Source: Acanthamoeba sp. SK_2022b | Lineage: Eukaryota; Discosea; Longamoebia; Acanthamoebidae | Length of the DNA: 64,000 bases | Direction of reading: 5' to 3' | NCBI GenBank assembly: GCA_027943245.1 | Contig: JANDJZ010000150.1 | Span: 1 to 64,000, forward strand | Translations under genes and position numbers: made by a program | In this document: one piece after another, positions 20,729 through 31,290 of the stretch | How positions within the stretch are numbered: the first letter of the stretch is position 1 | How the letters are laid out: each line of letters opens with the position of its first letter | The notes under the pieces: model-generated | What the model saw: only the letters and a program-made list of their open reading frames with translations | The model's database searches: none | What the model was told of the DNA's origin: nothing

Positions 20729-21986
20729 TCACAACTTGCCCTGGAGGAGCTCGTTGATGACGCACTGACCGTAGACCTTGAAGGTCTGGCCGAGCGTGTA
20801 GAAGTCAAGGGTGCTGGAGAAGGTATCGGCCAGACCGAACGGAAGCATGAGCGGGATCCAGCCGCGCGCGTACTCGAGTGCCCAGCACCTGTGCGTCGCC
20901 ACACACAACACCATCGATCGTTGAGACAAAAGGCATACACTCAGGCACTCCCCTACCCTTTGGGTTCATAACACTTAGACATTGATTGGTTGAGATGTAG
21001 GCGCAGTTTAAAACTTCGGCCAAACGTTGTAAGAATCGACCGGAGCAGTTATCAACGCCAAACGAAAAGGCTACTGTTGCGTGCATTAGTCAACGCAGCT
21101 TGCCACGGCAAGAGGCGAACTGGCTGCTTGACACGCGTGTAATTCGAGGCAAAGAGCGAACGCGAGCCAAAAGTAAAAACGAAAACGACCCACTATTGTG
21201 GGAAACGACGGAAGGTCTTGTGCGGGGGGGAGGACTTGGTCACGTACTTGTCGGGCATGCGGTACTGCTGGGCGAAGCCACGGGGCAGGTGGTGCATGTG
21301 GCCGGGAGCGTACACCTGGTCATCAAAGATTAAAAGAAATTAAAAAGGTGGTATTGCGGTTGACGAAGGCAAAAAACAAAGAGGCGCCTTCAATAACGCA
21401 TGCAAGAGACTGGCGGCGCACCTCCTTCTCGAAGGCGCCGGGGTAGAAGGCCCACTGCTCACCCTCAAGGATGATGAAGTAGTCGTCGGCAAGGAATCGG
21501 CCAGTGTGGCCCTCAGTGCCCACAGGCGTACCGAAAATGATCACGTACTGCCACAAACCAAAACACGAGATGTAAGTGTCGTGCGACCTAGATTCACGTG
21601 AATCATCCTCTGGACGCGGAAATCAATCAAAATCATACAAACAAATCATAAGCCGAGATCGGAGAATTAAATTAAATGACGATTAAAGGCAGTACCTCGG
21701 TGAGAGAAGCGTGAATGAGGTACATTGCGCCCATAGCTCCGCCGGCGTTGTTGAAGACCCATTCTTGGACCTTGTTGACATGGCCGGGGTAGTGCTTGTC
21801 GAGGGCCTTCACAATGTGATCGATGGTCTTGGCCGTCGAGCTGTAGTTCTTGGCAATGGCCGACTGGGCCACCTCCTGCAGCACCTTGGGCTCGAAGATG
21901 TAGCCGTGGTGCTTGATGCTGTCCAGATAGTAGAACGCCACCAGCAGGACCACCAGCGCGAGCGAACGCTTCCAGGGAAAGCCCAT
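20729..21986 (-). CDS. ERG2: C-8 sterol isomerase / sigma-1 receptor family (ERG2-like)
   Basis: Starts MGFPWKRSLALVVLLVAFYY, a single N-terminal membrane anchor. The ERG2/SIGMAR1 domain follows: YIFEPKVLQEVAQSAI (about 21900), WVFNNAGGAMGAMYLIHASL (about 21760-21710), YVIIFGTPVGTEGHTGRF (about 21545), DDYFIILEGEQWAFYPGAFE (about 21480-21430), VYAPGHMHHLPRGFAQQYRM (about 21320-21260). The last exon is CWALEYARGWIPLMLPFGLA followed by DTFSSTLDFYTLGQT. The cupin-like core residues Glu (LEGEQW) and Asp (LADTFSSTLD), which are important in yeast Erg2, are present. Erg2 moves the sterol double bond from C8 to C7 in the ER; sigma-1 receptors share the fold without activity. Ergosterol-type synthesis is expected in amoebae (inference). 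Length matches the family. Confidence 0.9.
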
Positions 21987-22186
21987 CTTCTTAGGTTTGC
22001 TGCCTTGTCAAGGTGGAACACAGAAAGCAAACAACAAAAGGCGCCAACTTGCAGCTTGCTCACTCGCTGCCCCCGCAGTTCTGAGTGGCTAAAAATCGTT
22101 AATCGCAGTCGCGCCGCGCCAATGGCACAACACATCGCAACCTGCCTGCGCCGCCCGCGCAGTCCGGACTGTCTGGGCCGAGAATG

Positions 22187-23010
22187 TTAAGGACTGCACT
22201 TGGTCATCTCCGCTTCGAGCTTCTTCATCACCAAATCCACGAGGTCGGGGAAGCGGTAGGTCATGAAGTGGCCTCTGTTCTTGAAGAAGAGGTACTCGGT
22301 TCCCAGTTTCTGTAACACACGGAGCAAGAGGTGTTTGAGGCGATCAGCTCCAGGTGCATCTGCATGCGTGAAGTAGCACAACGTACCTCATGAACCAGGT
22401 CCATCTCCTCCTTGGGAATGAATGGGTCATCAGCACTGCCGTACTGAACGATCCAATCCGCGTTGGCCTTGATCCGATCCCACTGCCACTCGCCCGTGTA
22501 GTACCCGCTCTCTCGCTCGTTCTCATCGCCCAGGTCCGTGTGGCACGCAGAGACCAGCACCGCGCCCCTCACCTTCTGCTCCTCCAGCAGCCTGCGTTGG
22601 CCGATGTTTCTAAGGCTATAAAATGTGCCATGATGGTGCATATTTATTTTATTTATCATTTATTAATATTCTTATTGTTTTTAATAAATTATAATAAAAT
22701 AGATAGAACTGTACCGCAGGATGGCCTCAGCGCCGGAGCTGTGGCCGATGAGGATGGTGTTCTTGTCGCAGCCGAGTTCCTTCTTGATGAAGGGCAGCCA
22801 CACGCTGCGTCTGGCGACGTAGGGGTCTGGCATGTCTTCCAGCACCACCTGAATAGAGTCACCCCACGCTTGTTGCTTCAGCCGTACCTCCAGCTCCGTC
22901 GCCACCGTGTGGTACCAATTGGCTTGGCGCACGTCGTCGCAGCCATTACCTGGCAGAAGGATGACCCGACTCACCCTCACTTCCCTAGCGTCGCTTTCTT
23001 TGGTCGTCAT
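22187..23010 (-). CDS. RBBP9-like serine hydrolase, copy 1
   Basis: Small alpha/beta hydrolase of the RBBP9/YdeN type, in three main exons. It starts MTTKESDAREVRVSRVILLP, followed by GNGCDDVRQANWYHTVATEL. The nucleophile elbow is TILIGHSSGAEA (about 22760), preceded by VVLEDMPDP and VWLPFIKKEL. Then come VRGAVLVSACHTDLGDENE (about 22580-22520), the acid DPFIP (about 22430), and the histidine motif NRGHFMTYRFPDLVDLV (about 22270-22215). The Ser-Asp-His triad is complete. A close paralogue lies at 25098-25887 in the opposite orientation. RBBP9 relatives cleave small aromatic amide or ester substrates; the substrate here is unknown. A tRNA-Ser gene lies just upstream on the same strand. Confidence 0.85.
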
Positions 23011-23046
23011 GTTGAGTGCGAAGGAAGTAAAACTAAAAGGGAAGGT

Positions 23047-23128
23047 CGACGACGGCAGGATTTGAACCTGCGCGGGGAGACCCCAGTAGATTTCTAGTCT
23101 ACCGCCTTAACCACTCGGCCACGTCGTC
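23047..23128 (-). tRNA. tRNA-Ser (AGA), copy 1
   Basis: An 82-nt type-II tRNA read from the minus strand. Acceptor stem GACGACG/CGTCGTC with discriminator G; A-box TGGCCGAGTGG; anticodon stem-loop GACTAGAAATC giving anticodon AGA; extended variable arm GGGGTCTCCCC; B-box GGTTCAAATCC. A TTTT run shortly downstream is a Pol III terminator. No intron is seen. The same gene recurs at 26849 and 54137. Confidence 0.97.
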
Positions 23129-23384
23129 TCGATATGCAAGTCTGATGTATAGGTCTGGGAACTCTAGAAACAAGCGCCCATGTCGTCTTGCCGTGCTCGA
23201 TGCCCACAATCAAGGCCTGTTGGTGGTCTCGGAAACATGTGGTGTTGTCGTGTGTGACCAAGAGATTCTCACTCCAAAGGAGGGCTCGAGTGAGTCGGTA
23301 GCGAACCAGCTCAGTTACTAGTATTACTTCTGTACATTGGCGGCGGTGCGGCACGGGTGAAGCGATCGGCAACGGCGCGGCACC

Positions 23385-24787
23385 TCAGTCGGAATAATGG
23401 AAGAAGTAGAGCTTGATGGTGAGCGCGAGGGCCATATGGCACAACGCCACCGCACCCAAGACGCAGCTGCCCACAGTAGTGGCCTGTTTGTCGTTCCACT
23501 TGTCCTGCACATCACCACCCGCACCAAACATCAGTTCCTCGCCCAAATCGAGCAGCAGAGCGACGAGAGATAGAGACCTTGAGCAGCGGTGGGTAGAAGT
23601 TCATGACCAGAAAGAGCGTGGACCAGGCGCCGGCCCCAAAGATTAACAGCCAACGCAGGATCTCCAGCGGGATGATGCACAACACCTGATCACCCAACAG
23701 TTGGTCAAGTGTCAGTGTCTCAGCGTTCATGAAAGGGCCCACGCACGGGGCTGGTGGCGGGGCCCAAATTACCGCGACGGGCAGGTAGATGAACATGGAG
23801 TAGCCATAGATGCACATCGTCTGCAGGAGCGAAACAGGGATGTCGCGCCACTTGAACACGATCCAGACCAGGATGGGCATGATGCTCACGTAGCTGTAGA
23901 ATGCCGCCGCGCCAAACGTCACCTGAGAGAGAGAGAGAGAGAGAGGGGGGAGGGAGTCGGTAGGAAAGACGCGTGATCGGGTGCACAAGCGGCCGGCAAA
24001 CCTCTTCAAAGTGGTACTTGAAGTTGTCGCTGTCGTGGAGCCACAGCGCAAAATTGCCAGCGCTAGCGTTGAGGAAGACGAGGGTGGTCACCACCCAGAA
24101 CGGCCCATACCTGGACAAGGTGGCCAGCACCATCAACAACGCGGTGACCCGCATTAGTTGGCGCAGCCTCCTCGATGAATCACAAGTAGATGAAAGAGGA
24201 GGAAGTGATCGACTACGGGAGGAAAGGCGCACATGTCTGGGTTATCTTTGACGGAGGAGAGGAAGTGGACGGAGAACGGGATCACCGAGCGCGTCAACCG
24301 AGCCAAGACCTAGCCGGGCGTCAACGAGGGACATTAGGAGGGAAAGAGGACACGGTCAGTGACGCTGGCCACCGCTGGTAGGAGAAGGGATCGGGCCCTG
24401 ACCTCGGTGGTATCAACGTCGAAGAGGAACGAGTAGTACTGCACATCCCACATGCGGTACTTCTTCTCCTCGCCCAGCGGGGCCATGTCGACCGGCGCCA
24501 TGCCGGGGAACTCGGTCTCTGTTTTGTGACCTGTTCGTCAGGAGTCCCACATCTAGTGGGGAAGCGAAGGGGGTATACCTAGAGTCGGTTCGGGCTGCAT
24601 GTTGCCCGCTGGCTGAGAGTACCCCTGGCCCTGGATGAAATCGTCCCCGGTGTAGAGATCGTCGTAGGAGCCTCCGTCGCTGTAATCAACGCCAGCCTGA
24701 GACTTGCGGTTAATTGGAACAGCCCTTATCTGTGAACTGTATCAAAAAAATGTAAAATCGCACCCCTCCTGCTTTGTACTGCGCCAT
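23385..24787 (-). CDS. YIPF1/2-type Yip1-domain membrane protein
   Basis: Starts MAQYKAGG and, after a short intron, AGVDYSDGGSYDDLYTGDD. A Gly/Pro/Gln-rich N-terminus leads to KYRMWDVQYYSFLFDVDTTE (about 24470-24415), the conserved cytosolic motif before the Yip1 domain. Hydrophobic segments follow: VTALLMVLATLSRYGPFWVV (about 24150-24095), FGAAAFYSYVSIMPILVWIV (about 23915), LQTMCIYGYSMFIYLPVAVI (about 23830-23770), VLCIIPLEILRWLLIFGAGA (about 23690-23620) and VLGAVALCHMALALTIKLYF, ending FFHYSD. Five transmembrane helices fit the YIPF family, which acts with Rab GTPases at the ER-Golgi interface. It is divergent from RBBP9 copy 2, with about 310 bp between the start codons, probably a shared promoter region. 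Confidence 0.85.
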
Positions 24788-25097
24788 GGTGACAAGCTTC
24801 AGGAGAGATTGCAGAAGATGCAGCGCGAACACTTCGCCGTCGTGCCACGTGGGCGAGCGTGCTGCTCTTGTCTGGTATTCGCGGCATGTGAACACGAAGA
24901 GCGCGCCAAAGGCCGGCAAGAGCTTTCGTTTGCTTCTCGCCCGGCACCAACGCAGCTTCAAGATGTCTCGCTTCGCGTCCGGAACGCACGAGCCCGCAGC
25001 CCGTGGATGGTCTCACAGACCTCGCAAAGCGGCGAACCAACTTCTCAACTGACGAAGAGCAAGAAGAGTCACTTTTCGAATACGCAGCAACCTGAAG

Positions 25098-25887
25098 ATG
25101 AAAAGCGTGAGCAAGATCGTAATAATACCGGGCAACCATGTGGCAGACGTGAAGAAGTCTATTTGGTACCATTGGTGTCAGCAGCACCTACTGAAGGGCC
25201 TCAACGTGCGCCGCCTAGGCATCCCGGTCATCCTTGAGGACATGCCCGACCCCGACGCAGCCCACCGCGACGTGTGGCTGCCCTTCATCAAGCACGAGTT
25301 GCGCTGCGACGAGAACACCATCCTTATCGGCCACAGCTCCGGCGCCGAGGCAACAATGAGGTAGGCTCAATGCCGTACCCCGTGGCTTCATGTAGTGTCC
25401 GCCTCGCTCACCCACGTTTCTTGTGGGTGAACCAGGCTCCTGGAAGAGCAGCATGTGCGAGGTGCGGTGCTGGTGTCAGCGTGCCACACCGACCTGGGCA
25501 GTCCCGAGGAGAGGGAGAGCGGGTACTACACGGACGAATGGCAGTGGGATCGGATCAGGGCCAACGCCGACTGGATCGTCCAGTACGGCAGCACTGACGA
25601 CCCATTCATTCCTCAGAGAGAGATGGACTTTGTGCATGAGGTTCGCCGCCAGCGCATGCCCACGCTCGTTCACCAGCCGGCGTTCAAACGTGCGTGTGGT
25701 GGGTGTGGTGTTGTTGTCACGCGTGTTTCAGAAACTGGGGACCGAGTACCACATGTACAGCAACAAGGGCCACTTCCTCGTCAACGAGTTCCCCGAGCTG
25801 GTGGAGCTCGTCCTGAAGAAGACCGAGACGATCATCACTCACAACGGCAACGGTGCGTTAGATCAGACGCAGGGCGTGGCCAAGTGA
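25098..25887 (+). CDS. RBBP9-like serine hydrolase, copy 2
   Basis: Paralogue of the 22187-23010 gene with the same three-exon layout. It reads MKSVSKIVIIPGNHVADVKK, VILEDMPDPDAAHRDVWLPF, TILIGHSSGAEATMR (about 25317-25361), VRGAVLVSACHTDLGSPEE, DWIVQYGSTDDPFIPQREMD, KLGTEYHMYSNKGHFLVNEF. The triad Ser, Asp and His are all kept. Compared with copy 1, the oxyanion-loop motif PGNGCDD has become PGNHVAD, and the C-terminus is longer (ITHNGNGALDQTQGVAK). The conserved-loop change may alter substrate choice (inference). Confidence 0.85.
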
Positions 25888-26066
25888 CGACCAGTGCCTG
25901 TATTTAAAACAGTATAAATCGAAATAATCATCGTGGGGCAAGCTGCGACCCCTTCCAACTGCCCAATCAGCAACTCCACGAGCAAAGCTCCCTACTGGTC
26001 CGTTGTCCCGACCTCCGCCAGGGCGGGATCGGCCGGTGGGCCTCCGTTTATTAGTGCGAAACTACC

Positions 26067-26684
26067 ATGGAGAACAAAGAGCAGTCGCACTTGGTGGCGA
26101 GGGAGTGGGGCGACAGTGTGGCATGGGAGCACTCACTTGTGGAGAAGCGCCGTCACCCGCAGCAGGACGTCGGCTTCGGGCTCTACGCGGCGGCGGCCAG
26201 GGACTCCGGAGCTTCGCCTGTCATCCCTGCCGGGGAAGTTGTCTACCGCGTACTGGCGCGCTCCCACGCCATTGCCGACGGCAAGGCCTCTCGCGGCAGC
26301 CTCCAAATGGGGTCCGACGTCCACGTGAACAGCGAAGGCTGGACGTGGGCCTACCTCAACCACTCCTGCGCCCCTAATGTGCGTCTTCACTCCGTCAACA
26401 TCGCCCGTGACGGCAACGGGGCGGCCAGCGAGGTAGACTTCACGCTGACGGCTCTGAAAGATATCTACGCGGGACAGGAGCTCACCTTCAACTACCTCAC
26501 GACAGAGGAGGTGATGGCCGCGCCTTTTGCCTGTGCTTGTGGCTCCGACTCTTGCTTCCGCACAATTCGCGGACTTGCCCACGCGGACACCTCCGACGCG
26601 GCCCGCCTGCGCGCGCTCGAGAGCTTGATGTCGCCACACCTGTTCGCTTTGCTTGCAAATAAGATCAAGGAGGCAGAGCAGTGA
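26067..26684 (+). CDS. SET-domain protein with post-SET cysteines
   Basis: A single uninterrupted ORF of about 205 codons, unusual in this intron-rich window. SET core: GFGLYAAAARDSG (about 26175), TWAYLNHSCAPNVRLHS (about 26345-26395, the NHS.PN motif), DFTLTALKDIYAGQELTFNY (about 26435-26495), then FACACGSDSCFRTIRG (about 26525-26575), a CxCG..xxC post-SET zinc site. The family methylates lysines in histones or other proteins; the short length, without other domains, resembles small SET proteins found in protists and bacteria. The target is unknown. It lies between RBBP9 copy 2 and tRNA-Ser copy 2. Absence of introns suggests a retrocopy or transferred gene (inference). Confidence 0.8.
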   Translation: MENKEQSHLVAREWGDSVAWEHSLVEKRRHPQQDVGFGLYAAAARDSGASPVIPAGEVVYRVLARSHAIADGKASRGSLQMGSDVHVNSEGWTWAYLNHSCAPNVRLHSVNIARDGNGAASEVDFTLTALKDIYAGQELTFNYLTTEEVMAAPFACACGSDSCFRTIRGLAHADTSDAARLRALESLMSPHLFALLANKIKEAEQ

Positions 26685-26848
26685 AGCAAGCATTCTGATG
26701 ACTCGTGCCGGGAAAGGCTTCATCGGCAGACAGACAACAGTGTGGCTAGAAACAAGGGCCGAGAAGGGATGCTTGTTTTTTGTTTTCCGCTCAGGACATC
26801 GATAAATCACCAACATATATGAGATTTGTGGAGGGAAGTGTATATCGA

Positions 26849-26930
26849 GACGACGTGGCCGAGTGGTTAAGGCGGTAGACTAGAAATCTACTGGGGTCTC
26901 CCCGCGCAGGTTCAAATCCTGCCGTCGTCG
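26849..26930 (+). tRNA. tRNA-Ser (AGA), copy 2
   Basis: Identical in the visible gene body to the copy at 23047, with the same AGA anticodon, variable arm and discriminator G. The 3' flank is almost the same as that of copy 1, up to and beyond the CCCTTTTAG terminator, showing that the flank was duplicated along with the gene. Confidence 0.97.
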
Positions 26931-27166
26931 ACCCTTCCCTTTTAGTTTTACCTAGTCACAAGGTAGTCACTTTTGCCTTGCAGAGCATAAAATCTTGTTG
27001 GATGTTCCACTCTCCAAGATACCACTCTTAATATGTGACAGATCTTCTCTTATGCACTACAGGAAAAAAGAAAGACTTCACAGCCACCCACTTAAAAGGC
27101 AAGGTGACCAGATAGAAACAGCAGCCTTGGCACGCAGGCAAAAGCAGTTTGGTAAAGAGATTACAA

Positions 27167-27239
27167 TGCCCTCTGCCGGGTTTGAACCAGCGACCTCACG
27201 ATCTTCAGTCGTGCGCTCTACCAGCTGAGCTAAGAGGGC
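27167..27239 (-). tRNA. tRNA-Phe (GAA)
   Basis: A 73-nt tRNA on the minus strand: acceptor stem GCCCTCT/AGAGGGC with discriminator A, A-box TAGCTCAGCTGG, anticodon loop CTGAAGA giving anticodon GAA, B-box GGTTCAAACCC. No intron. It lies 88 bp from the RAD51B stop. Confidence 0.97.
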
Positions 27240-27327
27240 TACTTGCTGTAACGGTCACACAATAACTTGATTGGAGTCTATCCGGTCAGACGCATCTTGG
27301 TTTGTTTGAGCCTGGTACAGACACAGT

Positions 27328-29054
27328 TCACCCGAACAGGTTGTGGTGTTGTGCGTCCATACGAAAGCCTGGTGCCGTGTGCTGACGTCCCACGATCTTG
27401 CGCTCCCAAAAGTTGCCCACGAGCGCGGTAGCGTTCTCCTGTGCGTCGGCGGCACCACGATTGTTGGCGATAAAAACAAGAGAGAGAGAGAGAGAGTGAG
27501 GGAGCACCTGTGAAGCCGTGAGGTCGGGCTCTTCTGCATCATCGCCCAGGAGGACAATGCCACTGGCGTCGATGGTGTACGGATAGGAGCGGACGGGGGC
27601 TAGCGGTGACTTGGCGATTGTGAGACAGCGCTTCTCCAGGCCATCAGCCTGAATCACGGCGCCTTCGTCCAAGAGGAGCCCCATGTCCTTGAACTCGAGC
27701 ACGATGCGGGTATTGACCGCGTGTGCCCACACGTAGCCCAGAGCAGCGGTCACGTAGAGCGACTTGTCTGTCCCCCCCACCACAGATCAGTCGTTACGTG
27801 AGCCTCAAACCTCCTTGCAGAGCGGCTAGAGGGAAGCGGCTTTACCGCCGCCGAACGCAGGCCGATCAAAGTCGTAGTAGGGACGCTGGGCGGTCGTCGT
27901 CACCTGGTTGGTCGTGAGGACGGGGATGTTGAAGTTCTCGGCCAGGCGTTTGAGCGTGGAGGCTTGGGCGGCGAGCAGGGCCTGCCGTCTCATCACGCCT
28001 CCATCGTCAAAGTCCTGCGAGGGGTGAGTAACTCTCTTCATCAGACTAGGTCAAGCGTCAGCAACGGACGAGCAAAGAGACACCTTGCGAGCTACGGAAG
28101 CAATGGAGTCGACCACGATCAGCTTGACGTTGTTCTCGATGATCGTTTCCTCGAGGCTATCCAACCTGCACACCGGTGAAATACATGGGGGAAAAAAAAA
28201 CCCAAACACAAATGCGCACAGCACGGGCTGAGGAGGAGGAGGAGTTAGGGCAAAGGTGTTGCTGCCTACCTGGTCATCAGGTCGGCGGTGCTATCGACTC
28301 GGTACACGGTCACCTTCTGAGTAAAGGGCTGCAAAAGGCTGTGCACGTTGCCCACCTCAGCGTAACGCGGGTATCGCTTCGTCAGGATCTCCACGAGCCT
28401 GGCGATGGTTCACACGGCGCGTCGGTGAGTGAGTTGCGCGGGCCTTGCTGCACAATGGTAGCAGCAGCAATACCGTTTGGGACTGAACGCGGATTCGGTG
28501 TCTATGTAGATCACGCATCCGCCAAGACCGCCCTCTTCAACGGGCAAGCAGGCCTGCACGGCCATCTGATGGCAGAACTGCGTCTTCCCCACTCCAGCAG
28601 GTCCTACCACCTCGGTTATAGAGGAGGGCGGGAGGCCGCCCCGCAGCACCGAGTCGAGGGCAGGGAGCGTGGTTGTCAGTGCGCCTGAAGTCCGACTCAT
28701 CAGGTCAAGAGCCTAGCCCAAGCGAAACCTGCGAGTGAGATGGTGTGTGCACCAGGTGGCATGACATGGTCTGAGGGAAGGGGGCATACGGAAGCATAAG
28801 CAGGGGATATGGAGTTACAGACGCTTCCAATCAAATCTCGTACTACGAATTGCGGCACATCGAGCATCTGTATTAGATCCAGCTCGTTGCGGATGAGAAG
28901 ATCCTGCACCAGGCACTTTAAATTAAATTCAGGAAAATAAGGAAGTTACAAGCAACAGATAACGAACTTGCGTGGTGAGGATGTTATGTTTTTCAAGTCG
29001 TTGGAGAAGCTCGTCGTTGTCACGTAAAATCCTTCGCAGTCGTCGTGTAGCCAT
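27328..29054 (-). CDS. RAD51B: RAD51 paralogue RAD51B
   Basis: Starts MATRRLRRILRDNDELLQRL, joined to DLLIRNELDLIQMLDVPQFV, the RAD51B N-terminal helical domain (human RAD51B has ...RLSRHQILTCQDFL in the same place). Then LPALDSVLRGG, Walker A VGPAGVGKTQFCHQM (about 28610-28565), and GGCVIYIDTESAFSPKR (about 28520-28475). YIDTESAFS is the RAD51B signature. Next are LVEILTKRYPRYAEVGNVHS, LDSLEETIIENNVKLIVVDS (Walker B) followed by IASVARK (about 28100), IPVLTTNQVT (about 27915), AALGYVWAHAVNTRIVLEF (about 27745) and IAKSPLAPVRSYPYTIDASG (about 27610-27550). The domain order and motifs separate it from RAD51, RAD51C and DMC1. RAD51B works in the BCDX2 complex that helps load RAD51. Confidence 0.9.
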
Positions 29055-30549
29055 CCTCCGTACTTATTGTTGCGCGAGTAAAAACAACTTCTTGGAAGTC
29101 CAAAAGATAATGCATTTTTGAGTTCATAAAATGTGATATTGAACCTCCAACATCACATGCTCACACATGACCAGATGGCATGTGTTATTGTGGTGAAGTA
29201 GGTGCATGAGCAATGCATAGGCACACACAATGGTAGAGCAGAGAGGAATGCCAAGAAGGCCATCAACCTCCCATGCTCATAGCTGACCAGATTTTGTGTG
29301 GGATTAGTTGGAAGATGGTGTGAAGTTGAGAAGGTGGCAAGTGTGAGTAAAAGTATTAGTATGATCATTATTCTTCCTTTTGCTTTTTTGTTATAAGTGG
29401 TTTGTGTTTGCATTGGATTTGGCATGGTTCAGTTGTTTTGTTGTTGCCTTAACATTTTTTTTGGAATATGGGGTAGAATTTAATGTTTTTATTGAGGTAT
29501 GGTGTGAGCCAGGCAGGGTTTGATAAGGGCGAACAGTGTTCCTAAACTTAATAAACATCCCAAATGATACCTCAAGAGAAAAAACACTGGAATGAGTAGG
29601 AGGGGAAATTGTGGGTTTATTATGTCTCTAAAGTTGTGAGTCCACTGTCTTGCTTCTGTAGGCTGGGCTTCTGATCTCCTCTCTTGCTATGAAGCATTTG
29701 TTGTATGCCTCTGTCTGGCTTGCTTGCTTGACAGCACGTTCTGCTCTGGTCGCTCCCTGCCACGTTGTTGGGTCACTCTTTCAGCTTTCCATTGTCAGTG
29801 ACTGGGGATGGTGACAACCAGAGGCATGAACTTGCATCCCAGGTGAGGCCTTTTCCCTGTGGTGTTGTTTGTTGTGGAGTATAGTTAGTGTGGCGGGGGG
29901 TAGGGTGGTTGGGGACTGTTGAACTGTAGTGCATTGTCTGTGGGCCTTGAGGTGGAAACTGATCATCATCCATGAGTGGAGACTGTTTGTCTATTCCTTC
30001 TGTACAAGTGACAAAGGTGCCACTTCTTCTTGTGAGTGCCTCATGAAGAAGGCTGCACAGGCCCACAGAATCACCATCAATTTCAACCTAACCTTCATAA
30101 ACCCCAAGCAAAACCACCTGAACATCCACAACAACCCAGTGTACAACCTTCACATGCAACTGAATTTAACATCATGGGCCTCAATACTGTGGTGCAGACC
30201 TGGAGGATGTCCTTCACAAGGAAACCTAGTCTCTTGGTTGGACACCTTGAGTGGGCCTTCTCCTATTGCACAGCTAGTTGTACATTGGGTGGTTCAGTTC
30301 CTTGGGAAAAGTGCTACTGGGGAGGGTACATATTACTTGGTTTTTGGTGTTGAGTGTCTTTTTGGTGAGGTGGTCAGTAGTTGGCTGATTGGACAGAGTT
30401 TTGGTTATGGAGTGTAAGATCCACTGTGGTTGACACAACATCCATATCATCAAGTCTTATGGTGGTGCAACTATGAGAAGTGATTTTGGGCCCTGCAACT
30501 TTTGGCCACCTGCTCTGCACAAGGCACACATGAGTTTGTTGTTGCGGTG
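29055..30549. other. CpG-poor, AT-richer island, left part
   Basis: No host gene is recognised. The sequence is rich in TG and CA dinucleotides and nearly devoid of CG (for example 29160-29500 and 30000-30400), in sharp contrast to the CG-rich flanks. ORFs here are short, lack splice-flanked exons and match nothing I recognise. It is probably decayed transposon sequence belonging with the pseudogene at 30550-31290. Confidence 0.6.
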
Positions 30550-31290
30550 AGTGAGCTGTCTTGAGGTGCAGCATGTTGAGGGTGTGATCCCACAAATTTG
30601 AGCTCACTTTACATACATCATGGTCAGTTTGGCTGTGGCCCAGACGTTGCCCTATCCTTGCTGCAACACTACCTTATTTGCCACCTTGCAAGCCCAGCAG
30701 CATGAAAAATCGCCTATAACCTGCAGCTTGATAACTGCAGCTGTGAGAACAATAACAAATACATGTTGGCTTACTGTCACTGGCTAGTGCACAGCCATGT
30801 CTTCCATAATATCACCATTTATTTTCTGCCAGTGGGGCACACCCATGAGGACATTGATCAGATGTTCTCTACATTGGTTGTGAGCATGACGTGCAATCTT
30901 TGTGTGTTTACTGTAGATGACTTCATGTGCAAGGGCTAAACTTGGTACGCCAAGGATATTCACAAGCCAGAGCCCTTTTCCTGCTTGAATGTTGGTTATT
31001 CAATACCTTGCTGGACCCTTCAGGTCTGAAGTGTGAAGGGCACCTCACACCCCATATCTTCTGCTTTACTCTGATGATGATGATGGAAAGGTGCAGCTGA
31101 AAACCAAGGACTACCGCTCCAGTTCCTCAGCTTGCCCCTACCACTTCCTTAGACATGTCCCACTGATTCCCCTATCCCCCTTGTTCCACCTTAGCTTTAT
31201 CCAACCACTCTCAATGATACTCTGCATGCCCTCACACTCAACAACTGGGCGCACCTCCACGCCTCTTAATCACCACACACTGCTATTATA
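30550..31290 (+). pseudogene. Decayed transposon gene with DUF7869-like domain
   Basis: In one plus-strand frame, 30718-30890 reads NLQLDNCSCENNNKYMLAYC, then HWLVHSHVFHNITIYFL and PVGHTHEDIDQMFSTLVVSM. This is the characteristic DNC..ENKN.....F..VGHTHEDIDQMFS block of the DUF7869 family, found in repeat-type proteins of plants, animals and oomycetes. Stops interrupt the frame on both sides (just before the block near 30703, and near 30938). The downstream part continues in other frames (YSDDDDGKVQLKTKDYRSSS near 31065-31125). The gene is therefore broken. CpG is nearly absent, as expected for a methylated, mutated element. Confidence 0.65.

Noticed and set aside
23047..26930. tRNA-derived SINE as explanation for the repeated tRNA-Ser sequence
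   Set aside because: All three copies have intact acceptor stems, AGA anticodon and discriminator base, followed by a T-run, as real tRNA genes do; no SINE body is attached.
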